A DNA stretch of 64,000 nt, taken from contig CM055097.1 of the NCBI GenBank assembly GCA_029204225.1, positions 75,351,848 to 75,415,847 on the forward strand, read 5' to 3'. The stretch's first letter is position 1, and each line of letters opens with the position of its first letter. Below, piece by piece: positions 19,735 to 30,978 of this stretch. Made by a program: the position numbers and the translations under genes. Under the pieces are notes generated by a model. The model searched no databases. It was given only the letters and a program-made list of their open reading frames with translations, and was not told the DNA's origin. This DNA is from Diphasiastrum complanatum (taxonomy: Eukaryota > Streptophyta > Lycopodiopsida > Lycopodiales > Lycopodiaceae).

Positions 19735-22350
19735 TCTGTCCTTGGTGTCATTTTCAATAAATCAATGATCGAAGGTACATATTTACGGCGAAGTTTGTCG
19801 TGGTCTTTGAAATCATCTTCTTTTGGATTGTTTTTAGTACCAGATAATATCAGAACTTGAGCAGTGGAGAGATGGTCCATGTGCTTCTGATTTGCTATAC
19901 ACCAAAGCTTGGACAGGCTGCAACACCAGTGTATGAAAAATAAGCTTACTCAAATATATGCATTCATAGATTTTACAATTATCTCCACAGAGGATGTTGC
20001 ATTTGATCCCGTGCTAATATTTCTAATTTGTCGCATTAACATTTCTTTTTTATCCTTTGTTAACAACGATCTTTGATCCTTTGCTAACTTTGAAGTTGCG
20101 TTAGATCCTGCTACAGAAGAAGTTGCGCTACAATGTTGATGATGTGGTTTTGTGCACCACCAAGACGTGGTACTGTGTACTATTGGTGGCTTTGAATGCC
20201 TTGTCAAGGCTTTTTCTTTCGTGAACGATATTCTAAATGCTGTGTGTGGCATTCTCTGCATTTGTCGCAGAATGAACTCTTTATATGAATCTCTCAGTGG
20301 GAGATAGTTCATTGTTGTAAATATTTCACATTGTATATTGGAATCAGAAATCACACTCTCTCGTTACATATGGTGTTGCTTGGCCAGTTCTCTGCAGATA
20401 TGGAGGCTGCATGATCATTGGTGTCCGAATGCTTGAATTCTTCCTTACAGTTTTTTTAAAATTAGTTTTGGCTTCCTTAGGCAGTTAGTCTATGATGAAA
20501 GCTTCGAGTCAGTGGCCCTTAGTAAGTGTCTGTCACCCAGTGGAAGTTTATGCAGAGCTGCATCCTACCACATTCAAGACGAGATCATCTATGATGTATT
20601 GAATTGATGGATCAAAATATATGTGAACTCAAAGATTTTACTGAACTTGTCAATGCATTCGCTTAAAATTCAACAAAGAAATAGAAAAAATGATATTAAC
20701 AGGGAGGCTTCTATCCTTGCTTGCTGTATTTGAGTAAATTTTGCGGGTTGAAGGAGTTTTATCATTTCGCTATGCATGCAGTCCCTCATTCGACATTAAG
20801 TCAGTCTGCTGAGTGGCAAATGTACCCTGAAGTCCCTAATGAGCTAAGAACATCATCATCCTGCTATCTTCTTATTTATGTTGGAATACATTTGCCGTGC
20901 GCCAGATGTAACAATCAAGTAAAAACTTACTTTATTTCTCGACCATCTCGAGAATAGCTGCAGTGCAGGTGCTCGCGGTCCTTCTAGCAGCAGATGGTGG
21001 CTTCTTAGTACTGGTCAGCTAGCTACTTACACCTGATAGCGCTAATTTGCCTACTTGCTTCCACACTCAACATTTGGTCAGCTGGTTGACATCTTTCTTT
21101 AGCTTGTTTACCTCCCTTTTTGGTACCAGATTTACTAATTTTATTCCGTGTGCTGCATTGACACACTCATTGCCGGCGATTGGGTAACTTATATTTCATA
21201 TCAAGTGGGAGTTTCGTTACTATTCGTCTAGTCTTTTTCCAGTGATTCCACCTGTTGACCGAGGTTGTTTGCCTTGTCTACTTGGTCTTTCAGCGTTTGG
21301 TAATCTGTCCTTGAGTGCTGCGCTGTGTCCTGCTAGCTCATGGGTGGTAGCTCATGGGTTGTTACACAATTACTCTACTTTGCATGTGGGGAGGTAAGGC
21401 CTAGCAGCAGTAGTTGTGTCCTTGGCATCATTATCTCAATTCGTGCCTCATTCTTAATGTGAAAGGTGGGGTGGGATTATGACTCCTCATGGGGATACAG
21501 GCGCCGTCGAAGACAAAATTATGCAAGAGTTTGACGGTCATTTTAGGCAAGGGAAGTTCCATGGTGATTAAAGGAGCTGGAGCTTTCTAGATCAAGGTTT
21601 CAGCGTGTCCCTACGTTGTTACAACTATACACGTGATGCAGTATCCCTCTAGGTATTTCAACAATACATGTGATTGGGATGTAGGTTTCATATTCAAATA
21701 GGTATATGCCTTGTTAATCTGTTGTCCTTATCGATCTCTGTCCAGTATAGAATGCTGACAGCCTTGATTGCGGCAGGTTTTTTGTCTGTTTGATGGTGAT
21801 AGTATAAGTTGACCTCGCAGGATGGCATATATGAACTATCAGGTGACAGTACCATGTTTTTTTTGCAGTTTGATACGACAATTTTCTTAAGTGAGTTTAA
21901 GAATGTTACACTTTTTTTTGGTTCTGTATCGGTGGTCTTTGGTAAGTAATCAAGTCTTCCATGTGTTGGTTCAGTGTCAGTAAAGGGCCTATTACAATGT
22001 TGAAGGGCTGGGCTAGGCTACATCTTCCTATTGACCCAGAATCAAAGTACATACTGTTATCATAGCTTTCCACAAAGAAGGATTGATGAGTCTTAGAATT
22101 TACTTTCACTGGGCGCTGCTGATTAGTACACTGAAAGATTCGTCAAAATTGTGTGATGCAAAATGTAATAAGTTTGACAAACGGGTTAGGCTGTTCATAT
22201 ATAAGAATTACCACTGGCTGTCTAATTGCCACGAGGCTTGTGCTGGCTGATTTGATTATTTTGAGATCTTCCAGTCTAGTGGTTAAGAGTCCTTTGCTTC
22301 TACACGGCAACTGTCATGCTATTTGGTGCATTTATTTACACCTTCCCATT
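19735..22350. repeat. Duplicated host segment, member b
   Basis: Second member of the pair described for 17,320-19,400. It is longer because of extra sequence around 21,190-21,900, which includes a doubled 'ctcatgggt' phrase near 21,340 and nothing else I recognise. Confidence 0.75.
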
Positions 22351-22522
22351 ATGGAGTGCATACGATTCAAGATCCGCTCTTTAAGTGGCTGTTACGTAAT
22401 ATGCCATATGTAATGAAATTCCAAACTATTTTTGCAACAAGGCAGACAGTTCGTAATGGGTAGTTGTAATTGGACAAGCTCCGTGTGGAAATTGGCCTCC
22501 TGACATTTGAATCTATGCAAGT

Positions 22523-22763
22523 TATTACAGTTTGCATAGCAGCATTGCACACGGAGTAAGAACGAGAGAGAGAGAGAGAGAGATAACTAAATACATGTTG
22601 AAATGAGGCGTAGCCTCTACATGAACAAGACCCACGGATGCAGTTCTGAAACGTTGTCAATCACAAAAGACACATTGCTTTCAACGATGACTTTTCAATG
22701 TATTAACCTAAAACAACTTAAAGTGCCCTAAACCTAACATGACCTAAACCTACTTCTCTAACA
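22523..22763 (-). repeat. 3' LTR of the short element
   Basis: Direct repeat beginning 'tattacagtttgcatagcag' and ending 'cctacttctctaaca' on the plus strand. It contains a longer GA run than the other LTR and lacks the 'tgctttattgaattaa' stretch found there. Confidence 0.85.
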
Positions 22764-23803
22764 CTCCCACTTGATCAAGAATCTATCAGGCATGATAATT
22801 CGTTGATCACATCTTACATATACCTACCTACTTACTAACATGGTGATATCCATAGCTTACTGTCATCACTAACCAACTGTCATCACTAAACAACGTTGAC
22901 TAAACACATAATATTAAAACAATGTTTCATCATGTGAATAGTCTCCACCTGCAGAATCATCTTTTGAAAGCTCTACATACAGGCAGCTTCCATTGAAGCC
23001 CATTTCAAACAATCATCACTCCCACTGGAGTTCATCATCACGCAGCCATAGTTTCCACTAGAGCACATTGGTACTCCCAGTCAGCAACGTTGTCAAACAG
23101 CCCATGAAGAAGAATGACCAAGGTTGGTCTCTGACACATTCAAATCACAGCAGGAGCATGTAGTTATCTGTGTCATCTTTCATGAACATTTTCACACAGT
23201 CAACAATGCCCCCACTAGAGCAGATCACACAACTTCCAAGCTTCCACAGAAGTCCTTCACTTTCATAGAGCAGCTTGAATGGTAGAACATGTAACCACCT
23301 GGACTGAGTTTTGCCATTATTTCACCATAGGTTGTTCACATCACTTCCATCTTCATTGTCATCCAGACCATGTTCGTTTTCTACAGATCAGTAGCATCAA
23401 AACAGACAGATCATTAGGTTCTGTGGGCAGTGGGCAGACAGGTCGTGCATCGAGAGTTGTTGTAAAACCTCAGATGGCTGAATAGTAACGATTCTTCTCT
23501 CTCTCTTATTCAGGCAGATCGCTGACAGTTGAGCGGACCAATTGATCGCACCCTGTGGGGAGTTTTCAAACACACACGCTTCTAACAGAAATCCATAAGA
23601 TTTCGTAGGCAGACTGGCAGACTACATCATGTAGGAATGATGTGTCACATAGAGCGGAAGAGGAGGTGTAGAAGTGAGTGCGCAGCCTGATCCGTGTAGG
23701 CATGTTAGTGGTGCGCTGAGCCAGCACAAGAGGATCGTCGCTCTGATGATTCGATCAGCCAGCAGCACAGGATAGCCACACTATAACACACTGAGTAAAG
23801 TGA

Positions 23804-23821
23804 GAGATGGCTCTGATACCA
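23804..23821 (-). promoter_or_regulatory. Primer binding site (initiator Met tRNA)
   Basis: The minus-strand 18-mer TGGTATCAGAGCCATCTC lies immediately inside the 5' LTR and fits the 3' end of plant initiator-Met tRNA. Confidence 0.95.
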
Positions 23822-24073
23822 TATTACAGTTTGCATAGCAGCATTGCACACGGAGTAAGAACGAGAGAGAGAGATAACTAACTACATGCTTTATTGAATT
23901 AATGTTGAAATGAGGCGTAGCCTGTAGTCTCTACATGAACAAGACGCACGGATGCAGTTCTGAAACATTGTCAATCACAAAAGATGCAACGCTTTCAACG
24001 ATGACTTTTCAGTGTATTAACCTAAAACAACTTAAAAGTGCCCTAAACCTGACCTAAACCTACTTCTCTAACA
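23822..24073 (-). repeat. 5' LTR of the short element
   Basis: Direct repeat of 22,523-22,763 with several indels, e.g. 'acatgctttattgaattaat' present only here and 'taacatgacc' shortened. The divergence suggests an old insertion. Confidence 0.85.
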
Positions 24074-24197
24074 TAGGTAAACAAGATTTTGTCTTAGCTT
24101 AGGATGTGAGCTTATGATAAATGGAAGGTGCACAGGATCCGCTGGCGTGACTGCTCTTGCAAATTTTAGAGAATATGTCTGAATTATGGTTTTCCAG

Positions 24198-24268
24198 GAT
24201 GGAACCTGTAATTGCAATGTTCCCAAAGGACCATGCATTGTTTTAGAGAAGATTGAAGATCATGGAAG
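24198..24268 (+). CDS. Exon-like block of an unidentified gene
   Basis: The block is preceded by a pyrimidine-rich 'ggttttccag' and followed by 'gtaaatt'. Its 71 bp read DGTCNCNVPKGPCIVLEKIE and DHG, then AG, leaving the next codon open. The exon at 630-840 starts in exactly the phase that completes that codon, giving ...IEDHG-R-YFMHARKD. The following intron-like DNA also resembles 1-629. I infer that this is a copy of the exon that precedes the one at 630. The sequence contains three Cys and a Pro-Lys-Gly-Pro stretch. No family is recognised. No matching last exon is visible downstream here, so this copy is probably an orphan. Confidence 0.4.
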
Positions 24269-25190
24269 GTAAATTTATTATATGACATTTCAATTTGAAA
24301 GAGAATTGAAGTGTTTATTTTTGGTTTTGGATACGTATGAGGATAGAGATGTAGCAAACTAGAACAATTTGAAGCCCTTTCGGTATTTCCCATCGGTTGT
24401 TAATAGCAAAAAGCTTAATTCATTGTGGTATAGAATATTGTAAAGTCGACCATGTTGAAATCAAGTCTTTGAAAATGATTTCTTTAATTAGATGAGACCT
24501 GTCTAAATCTGAAGTGCATATAGATAGGACGAAATAACAAAAAAATTTCGTTTGATTTATCTCACGAACAAGTTAGCATATGTCACAGTGGACTAAAGTA
24601 CTTGTTTTGCAAATTTGAATCGTCAATATATTAGAGCATGTAGTGATGTTATGTGACTAAAAATCACGTTCAAGGTTAAACTGTAATTATAGTTGAAGAA
24701 GGAAGTTTTTCTTGAAGGAATTGTCTTTTTTACAACTCTTATGCTAAGATGGTAATGGCACATATCTTCTAATGTACATTTCTCCTCCTTGGACATGGGT
24801 CGATTGTATGGATTGATCTTTGATAATTTCTTGTCAGATAATGATCATTCCATCAAATAAATGTGTATGGGTGAATGGAAAAAGTCTTCAACGTTAATTT
24901 GCTATTGTCTCACATAAAAAATTTCAATCTTAAAAAAAGAGACGAGGATTTGTAGACTATAGGCAAATCTTTCAATATTCATGGCCCTAAAATCTCTGGA
25001 TATAGATTGGGTGTATGTGGAGATTGATGATACGATAGTTTGTTAACCTCATTATAAAAAACTTTTGTAGTTAGATAAAGAGGCAAACAATAAAGCTTTA
25101 TTTGCTTGCACTCGTAAGTTTTTCAATATTCTCATTGTAGTATCCTACCATGATCTCAAGACTCACCCCTTAAAAAGAAAAAGAAAAAGA
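24269..25190. other. AT-rich non-coding stretch
   Basis: Intron-like DNA after the exon-like block. Only the similarity to 1-629 noted above stands out; no frame, repeat or RNA gene is recognised. Confidence 0.5.
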
Positions 25191-25194
25191 GAGG

Positions 25195-25454
25195 GAGGGT
25201 GGGAGAGACTTGAGAGAGAGAGGGAGGGAGAGAGAAGAAGAAGAAGGAAGTTGTATTAACGCCTTTTTCATGCCAAAAGGCATATAATACCAAAAAAAGT
25301 TAGTACATCCAAATATGATGGAAACAAGATGAGACAATGCCATCAACCAGATAAGAAAACTAAGCTATAGTTGATCACTATGCAATAGTCCAAAAATATA
25401 TATGGTGGGAAACACGACCATTTACAAGGTCAACTGGATATCAAACTTAAAACT

Positions 25455-25523
<69 letters not shown>

Positions 25524-25633
25524 AACCAGATAAGAGAACTAAGCTATAGTTGATCACTATGCAATAGTCCAAAAATATATATGGTGGGAAACACGACCAT
25601 TTACAAGGTCAACTGGATATCAAACTTAAAACT

Positions 25634-25698
<65 letters not shown>

Positions 25699-25740
25699 TT
25701 AACGTCTTTTCCATGCCAAAAGGCATATAAGACATACCAA
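25195..25740. repeat. Duplicated ~180-bp segment with long GA microsatellites
   Basis: The segment 'gatcaaccagataagagaac' to 'aaactattgagaga' occurs twice, at about 25,342-25,521 and 25,522-25,695. Each copy ends in a (GA)n run of about 60-66 bp (25,456-25,521 and 25,637-25,694). A third GA-rich tract lies at 25,195-25,245. Outside both ends is the same 'attaacg-cttttccatgcc' type phrase with a hairpin word ATGCCAAAAGGCAT (near 25,270 and 25,712). Minus-strand frames here encode only Leu-Ser repeats and are artefacts of the microsatellite. Confidence 0.9.
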
Positions 25741-26229
25741 TGTTTGGTGCAAATAGGAGCATGTAAAACGTCTCCCCTAACAATAAATAAAACATATGTG
25801 GGGTGTAGCTGTTTGGAAACGACTACCATCTAATAGCTACCAATATTTGATAATTGCTAATTAAAATGTAAGTATGGTGGTGATGATGGTATACATGTAT
25901 ATGCGCATCATAAAATTATGAAATCAAATCAAATCCTACTGCTTTAAGGATGCTATAATGGAGATTGCAGCTAGAGGCAATGTGTGTTGGTGACATTGTC
26001 TAGGTTGTCGTCTATGAAGTGTGTGTGTCCTTCTGTCAATGATTCTATGAGCAACATGAATATGGGTGGTACGCTGTCTCATGTCTTTGTGTTGGGAGTC
26101 ATCATCAACCTAATTATCCTCTGAGTTTGGATCAATGGGTGACCTCTTGCAAGAGAAGAAGGATGTGATCCGAAGCTGTGTCAGAGTGACTGGATTGAGC
26201 TGGCTGGAATAGATTTGTAGAAGTAACAT

Positions 26230-27245
26230 CTTTCTAATCATGAGCGCAACACAACGATCTCAAAGTGACTGGTGCGTCCCGAAAAAGACAATGATATCTC
26301 CCTTTGATCTCATAGTATATTGGACATTTGAAAAAGAAGCGCTCCTCGGACTCTATCTTGGATAGTGAGCACACTAGGCAAATTCCGGTATCGCTCTGAA
26401 AGCAACCCAGGACTCGCTCATAAAGTGCCATCACTGCCAAGATGGTATCAATGGAGAAGACAAGGTCTCGAAGCCTCTGAATGAGAAGGGAATGTGGGAT
26501 AGAATCAAAACAGTAGTATACCCTCTGTCTGCTATGTCTAGCTACCTTCGATGATAGCTCGAAGAGTGAAGATGTGGTCTGTAGTGGAATAATGAGCATG
26601 GAAACCTGCCTGATCCATAGCATGTATTCTTTGAATCTCTGCCTTTGAACTAATCGCTGAGTGAAGAATAGTGCCATACAGCTTTGTAATAATATGCCCA
26701 ATCATGATGGTACAGTAGTTACCAGGGTTCATCATGAGGTCACCATTTTTGTGGATGGGGTAGATAATGTTAGTACACTAGGAAGAGGGGAAACCAGAAA
26801 TGATAGAACGGTTGAGAAGAGTGGCTAAGATAGGAGACAGTGGGATAACAACTTGGATCAATTATTCAGATTTGAGGTCCTCAATATCTCTGGTACGGTG
26901 AGTCTTCAGTCTCTTAATGGCTGCGTAGATCATGTCGGGAGTGAAGAAGGTGAATTCCCCAGTGGGTGTGGGGACATGAGATGGGTGAATCAACAGGTAT
27001 AATGTATAGTGAGGTGGCATATGTGGTCCAAGTCTGTAAGTCATCGATGAGGGGAGGTGGAGCACAAGGAATGAATGTCCCCCAAAAGGCACGTGTGGAA
27101 GAACTTTGTAGGGCGTCGATAAGACGTCTCCCTTCTCGTTCTACAAAGGCATGCTTTTTGTGCGAAGTGTACGATGGAGATTTCTACAAGTAGTACGAAG
27201 GGCAAGTGGTTCATATAGACGTGCATGGGCCTCTTTTTACCTCTT
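26230..27245 (-). pseudogene. LINE (non-LTR) reverse transcriptase remnant
   Basis: Minus-strand fragments in several frames follow the order of a plant LINE ORF2: EFTFFTPDMIYAAIKRLKTH RTRDIEDL (upstream of the RT, about 26,950-26,860), NYCTIMIGHIITKLYGTILH, MDQAGFHAHYSTTDHIFTLR (RT finger and palm start, 26,730-26,540), LIQRLRDLVF, and near the end ICLVCSLSKIESEERFFFKC PIYYEIKGRYH (about 26,390-26,290). The last part is the Cys-His region that usually reads CxxC...H...C; here the His is Arg. The catalytic FADD region is missing, so there is an internal deletion as well as frameshifts. No poly-A tail or target duplication is identified. Confidence 0.8.
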
Positions 27246-27249
27246 GGAC

Positions 27250-28369
27250 ATGGATCATAATCAATCCACACAACCCATGTCTCCTCCTGTAGAAGTTATG
27301 GTAGCTGCTTCTATTTGTGATCATGATACTCTTATGTTGGCAATCAACAATCTACAACAATAGATTGTCAATATGCAGGCCAGGCATGCAAAGGAGCAAC
27401 ATGAGGTAGGGAATTGATGCAATTAAGGCAACTATTGCATTATCCCTCGTTCACACTTGAGATGTTCTCGGGAGAAAAGGAGGATAGATCCCCTGATGTT
27501 GTCATGTCATGGCTTGATTACACTTTTCCATGCATGACTCCATAGATGATAAGAAGATGAACTTGGCCATTATGTACTTGCGAGGCAAATATTTCACATG
27601 GTGGCAAGATTTGAGAGGGAAATTTGAGGCCCCCAAAACTTTGGAGGACTTTTGTAAGGCCTTCAAGGCGGTCTTTTTATCCATTTTGGAGGACCTCGAG
27701 TTCTATTGTTTGTATGCGACGATACAAATGCGGAATCGGTCCCTTGATCAGTATTTGCAAGATTTCCAAGAGATATATTCTTGTTTTGCAACTAGGATAG
27801 ATCTTGCCTTGGTAAAATTGCATTTTATTTTGGGGTTTACCTAAAGATTTTCAGCTCGAGGTTAGGAGGCTCTTATCCTCAAGGATGCCATTCATTATGC
27901 CTGCATATACGATGATAGTGGTATGGTGCCTAAGCCCGAGTTGGTGGGGCAACCCGAAGAAAAGGGAAAAAAGGCATTCTTTTCGAAGCAAGGAATAGAA
28001 AAAGTGAAGGAAACTTCATTAGGGTCTAGTAGATCAAAGAAAGGATGAACTAGGAGTCCTTCACTAAAGCTAAAAGTGATAATTTGTGCTTTAATTGGAT
28101 GGAACTGAGTCATATAGCAAAGGAATGCCTGAAGAAAGGGAGGCATGCTAAAGGGGCTTCTATCAAGACGCTAGGTAACTCTAGCGTAGTTAATACTAAT
28201 AATTTCCTTTGCTAAGGATTGTGTTTGTGAGCACTGATTGTTTTAACACAACAAGTTTTGGCCCCCATGAATTGATTTGGATGAATGAGATTGTTGGTGG
28301 CCAAGCTGTCACAATTTTGTTTGATGATTGCTTTACACACAACGTTACCAACTCTAAGTTGTTGCAGAG
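27250..28369 (+). pseudogene. Element C gag and protease start (Ty3/gypsy), split by B1
   Basis: Gag starts MDHNQSTQPMSPPVEVMV at 27,250. The capsid part (27,530-27,844) reads MNLAIMYLRGKYFTWWQDLR, FEAPKTLEDFCKAFKAVFL and RSLDQYLQDFQEIYSCFATR, the plant gypsy gag domain. A decayed zinc knuckle follows near 28,085: CFNWMELSHIAKEC, with the second Cys replaced by Trp. The protease begins LIWMNEIVGGQAVTILFDDC, where the catalytic D-S/T-G is D-D-C. The frame is cut at CAGAG (28,365-28,369) by B1 and resumes at 40,555. Several stops and shifts are present. Confidence 0.85.
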
Positions 28370-28812
28370 AGTTACGAATAGAGCCACAGCTGATCTAGAG
28401 CTAAGCTATGAAAGCATCACATAAGCAAGACTTAAGCTATGGAAGCAGCACATAAGCAAGACTTAACCCTAGAAAGCAGGAAAGAGAGATGTTAAGGAGA
28501 CTAAAGAGAGAGATCAATATCATCAGCTGAATAACAAATGACACAGTTTCCCTACTTCTAGCCCATAGGAAGCCCTAAAAGGAAGCTTCCGGTGGCTAGG
28601 GCCCAACTGGGAGGGAAAATAGTGCGCCCTCCAAGATGGCCCCCACTCTCTAGTAATATGTCTAAATGGCCTAATAATGAATAATAAGGCCAAAGGCCAA
28701 CCATATAGTCTGAGTGTCACTAATGAATAAAAAAGGGCCCAAGGCCTGCTTATGCATAAAGTAAAGTAAATGTAAATGGACGTGGCGAATGTAATGAGCC
28801 GACTCCATAACT
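28370..28812 (-). repeat. 3' LTR of B1
   Basis: 443 bp with ends AGTTA on the left and TAACT on the right. Four other copies of this LTR exist at 32,125, 37,362, 40,107 and 41,819, plus a 35-bp remnant at 45,313. The adjacent purine tract on the minus strand is 'gtcggggag'. Confidence 0.9.
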
Positions 28813-28856
28813 CTCCCCGACATAGAAAAAGACCCAACTGCCGAAAAGAAACTGGA

Positions 28857-29390
28857 TCAAACAGCATCAAGCCCTGGTGCATCAACAACTAGAGCAGCAT
28901 CTGATGTAGAGGAATCAACAAGTGCAGGAGGAGCACGATCCTGATCCGCAAGTGATGGTGTATGATAAAAGACATCAATAGGCTCCCATGTGGCCTCCTC
29001 AACAGAACGACCATCGAACCGGACCAAAAACCGAATCTGCCGACAACATCGACTATGGTGAAGGCGAACCTGGTGAATGGCAGCTGGTAAGAAAGGGAAC
29101 AGCTCAGGATCAACATCATGGCGACGAAGAGAACATCTCGGTTGCATCATCTGAAACCAAGCAATATGGAACAACCAGGAATGCCAAGGAACCAGAAGAA
29201 GATCATGCAACAACCAGGAATGCCAAGGTATCCGTAATGCCCAAGATAGTAGAGGATCAGCCCAAAACATAGGGACATCATACCAAGGTATCCAAAAAGC
29301 CCGAGAAGGTAGAACTGCATCAGCAACGGGAAGCCAATAAGGAAACTGGAAAAGAGATGGACACTCATCGTGAATAGTCGCATCATACAC
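28857..29390 (-). pseudogene. B1 filler-chromodomain frame
   Basis: A 177-codon minus-strand frame. The last ~100 residues match the end of the element A polyprotein: RRHDVDPELFPFLPAAIHQV, then the chromodomain RQIRFLVRFDGRSVEEATWE PIDVFYHTPSLADQ, and a tail rich in Ala, Ser and Asp ending VVDAPGLDAV. Chromodomains read a histone mark and in this retroelement group are thought to guide integration. The first ~75 residues are filler with repeated IPWHSWLL words and no known domain. In a normal element integrase would stand there. The B2 copy (42,338-42,685) has a frameshift just before the chromodomain. Whether this frame is translated is unknown. Confidence 0.6.
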
Positions 29391-30978
29391 ATAACCATCA
29401 ACCTTATGTGCAAACTCAGTGATATAGGTGCCCCAAGAAAAGATAGCAGCATCGGAAGACTAGCACCAAGGAGTAGGAACATAAGCAGGATGACATGCAC
29501 GTTGTAGTAGCATGGAAAAGCAAGCGATATGCCAGGAAACATGGATCATAAAGAGATCATCCTGACAAAGGATAGCTAAAATGGAGAAATGTGCACCAGC
29601 ATGGTCAAAAGCCCAAGGTATCCATAAGGCCCATGAATGAGAAGTAGCGATGGCACACGGTACCTTCAAGGCCCCTATCACGAGAAGAGCAGCATGCCAA
29701 AAAGCTCCAGAATGTCCAAGAAATCAATGCATCATCTAAAAAGACATGATGCATAAAAACAATAGCAACAAATCTAGAAATAGTGGAGGCCTCAACGGAA
29801 AAACTGTAGTCCAAAATCTCATCCAGAAAGACCTCATATGGACATACCAATCCATCATAGGATACACCAAAAACGGATGGAGAATCGGATGACCCATCGG
29901 AACTGGCCGCAAGTGTAATCCCAAAGGACACACCAGGAGAACAAGTGAGGAATAGAAGAAATGCACTGGAACGAGGAACAGGATCCCCAACATCAGTAGC
30001 AAGCATCAGATCAATATCCACGTGTAGCTGGGAATGAGTATCAAAGCACATATGAGCAATACTGAAGTATATGGCAACATCCCCAAAAACTATCCAATAG
30101 AGGAGAAGGAACTCTCTCAAGGTACTCTGATGGTCTCAGAAAACCAGAGCAAAGTTGCAACTCAACATCGGAGACCAAGCGATATGGAGCAACATGAAAT
30201 GACGGGGAATCTGAAGATCACCTGGACAAATAGTAGCTGGAACGGAGGCAATAAGCCAAGCCATCAGGATATGCCAAGCCTGACAATGAGCAACAATCCA
30301 AGGAACAGATAGAGAGCCACATGCATAATCATAGAGATATCCGCACCATAGGCGATCAGTAATATGGAAAAACCAGCACCAATCAACATGTCCAAATGGA
30401 AACCAAGCTATACGTAATAACCAGGAATGCCATATATCCATAGCATCGGCATGGACTGCAGCAAACCTATTTGTAGAAACACAAGGAGACTGAAGGATGC
30501 TCGTATACTCATCTAGAAAGATCCCAGCATATAAATACCCTAGAGAAGTAATAGTGACCATCTCGCAAATATCCTCGGATGAAAAATGTGTAATGGTAAG
30601 GGCCAAAGGCGCATGAATCATGTAAGGAACTATGGAAATATCATGAGGCGGTTCACAAACCTCAAGCAGAGATCCATGGAGTAAAGCGAAAGAAGATACA
30701 ACCTGATCACCAATAGCGAGGGAACCATCAAACGTGGACCCGCGAAGAACCCCATAGAAATCAGCAAGAACATCAGCCATAACGGACTCAAGAGATGGAG
30801 ATATAGAGACCAATGGAGAAGATACTGCACCAACCACTGAACCAAGAGGGCTATCTGAGGTATGCGCAAAAGCAATAGTAGAAATACCACCAAGGTATAC
30901 GGCCTGAATATTAATGAAACTAGGAATGACAACTGAATACAATATCTGTGAATCAAGGCATATAGGCACAAGGCACAC
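29391..30978 (-). other. B1 filler region with two long frames of unknown nature
   Basis: This ~1.6 kb occupies the place of reverse transcriptase, RNase H and integrase. Two frames lie in one register: 30,978-30,136 (280 codons, with ADVLADFYGVLRGSTFDGSL and IMIHAPLALT-like text) and 30,120-29,605 (171 codons, with SYDGLVCPYEVFLDEILDYS). They are separated by a TGA that is also present in B2, so they are not simply one broken ORF. B2 keeps the 171-codon frame at 172 codons with about 15 residue changes, but deletes ~430 bp of the first. Repeated nucleotide words (ccttggcattcctggtt, atattgcttggtttc, ggataccttgg) recur through it. No family is recognised, and coding status is unproven. Confidence 0.5.

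Larger units (their letters stand above)
22523..24073 (-). mobile_element. Short non-autonomous LTR retrotransposon
   Basis: Two ~241-252 bp direct repeats (22,523-22,763 and 23,822-24,073) flank ~1.06 kb with no coding capacity. On the minus strand a perfect initiator-Met primer site, TGGTATCAGAGCCATCTC (23,804-23,821), abuts the right repeat, and a purine tract AAGTGGGAG abuts the left one. LTRs start TGTTAGAG on the minus strand. Such a coding-less element must borrow proteins from an autonomous relative. The TGTTAG start and purine tract look copia-like (inference). Flanking five bases CAAGT and TAGGT match at only three positions, so the target duplication is decayed or misplaced. Confidence 0.85.

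Noticed and set aside
25601-25829. Leu-Ser repeat proteins on the minus strand
   Set aside because: They are translations of the GA microsatellite in two frames and have no independent support.
28988-29272. Plus-strand frames across the B filler and leader (also 30,034-30,312, 33,805-34,089, 35,555-35,827, 37,104-37,373)
   Set aside because: They oppose the minus-strand element genes, show no known domain, and are explained as shadows of the other strand.
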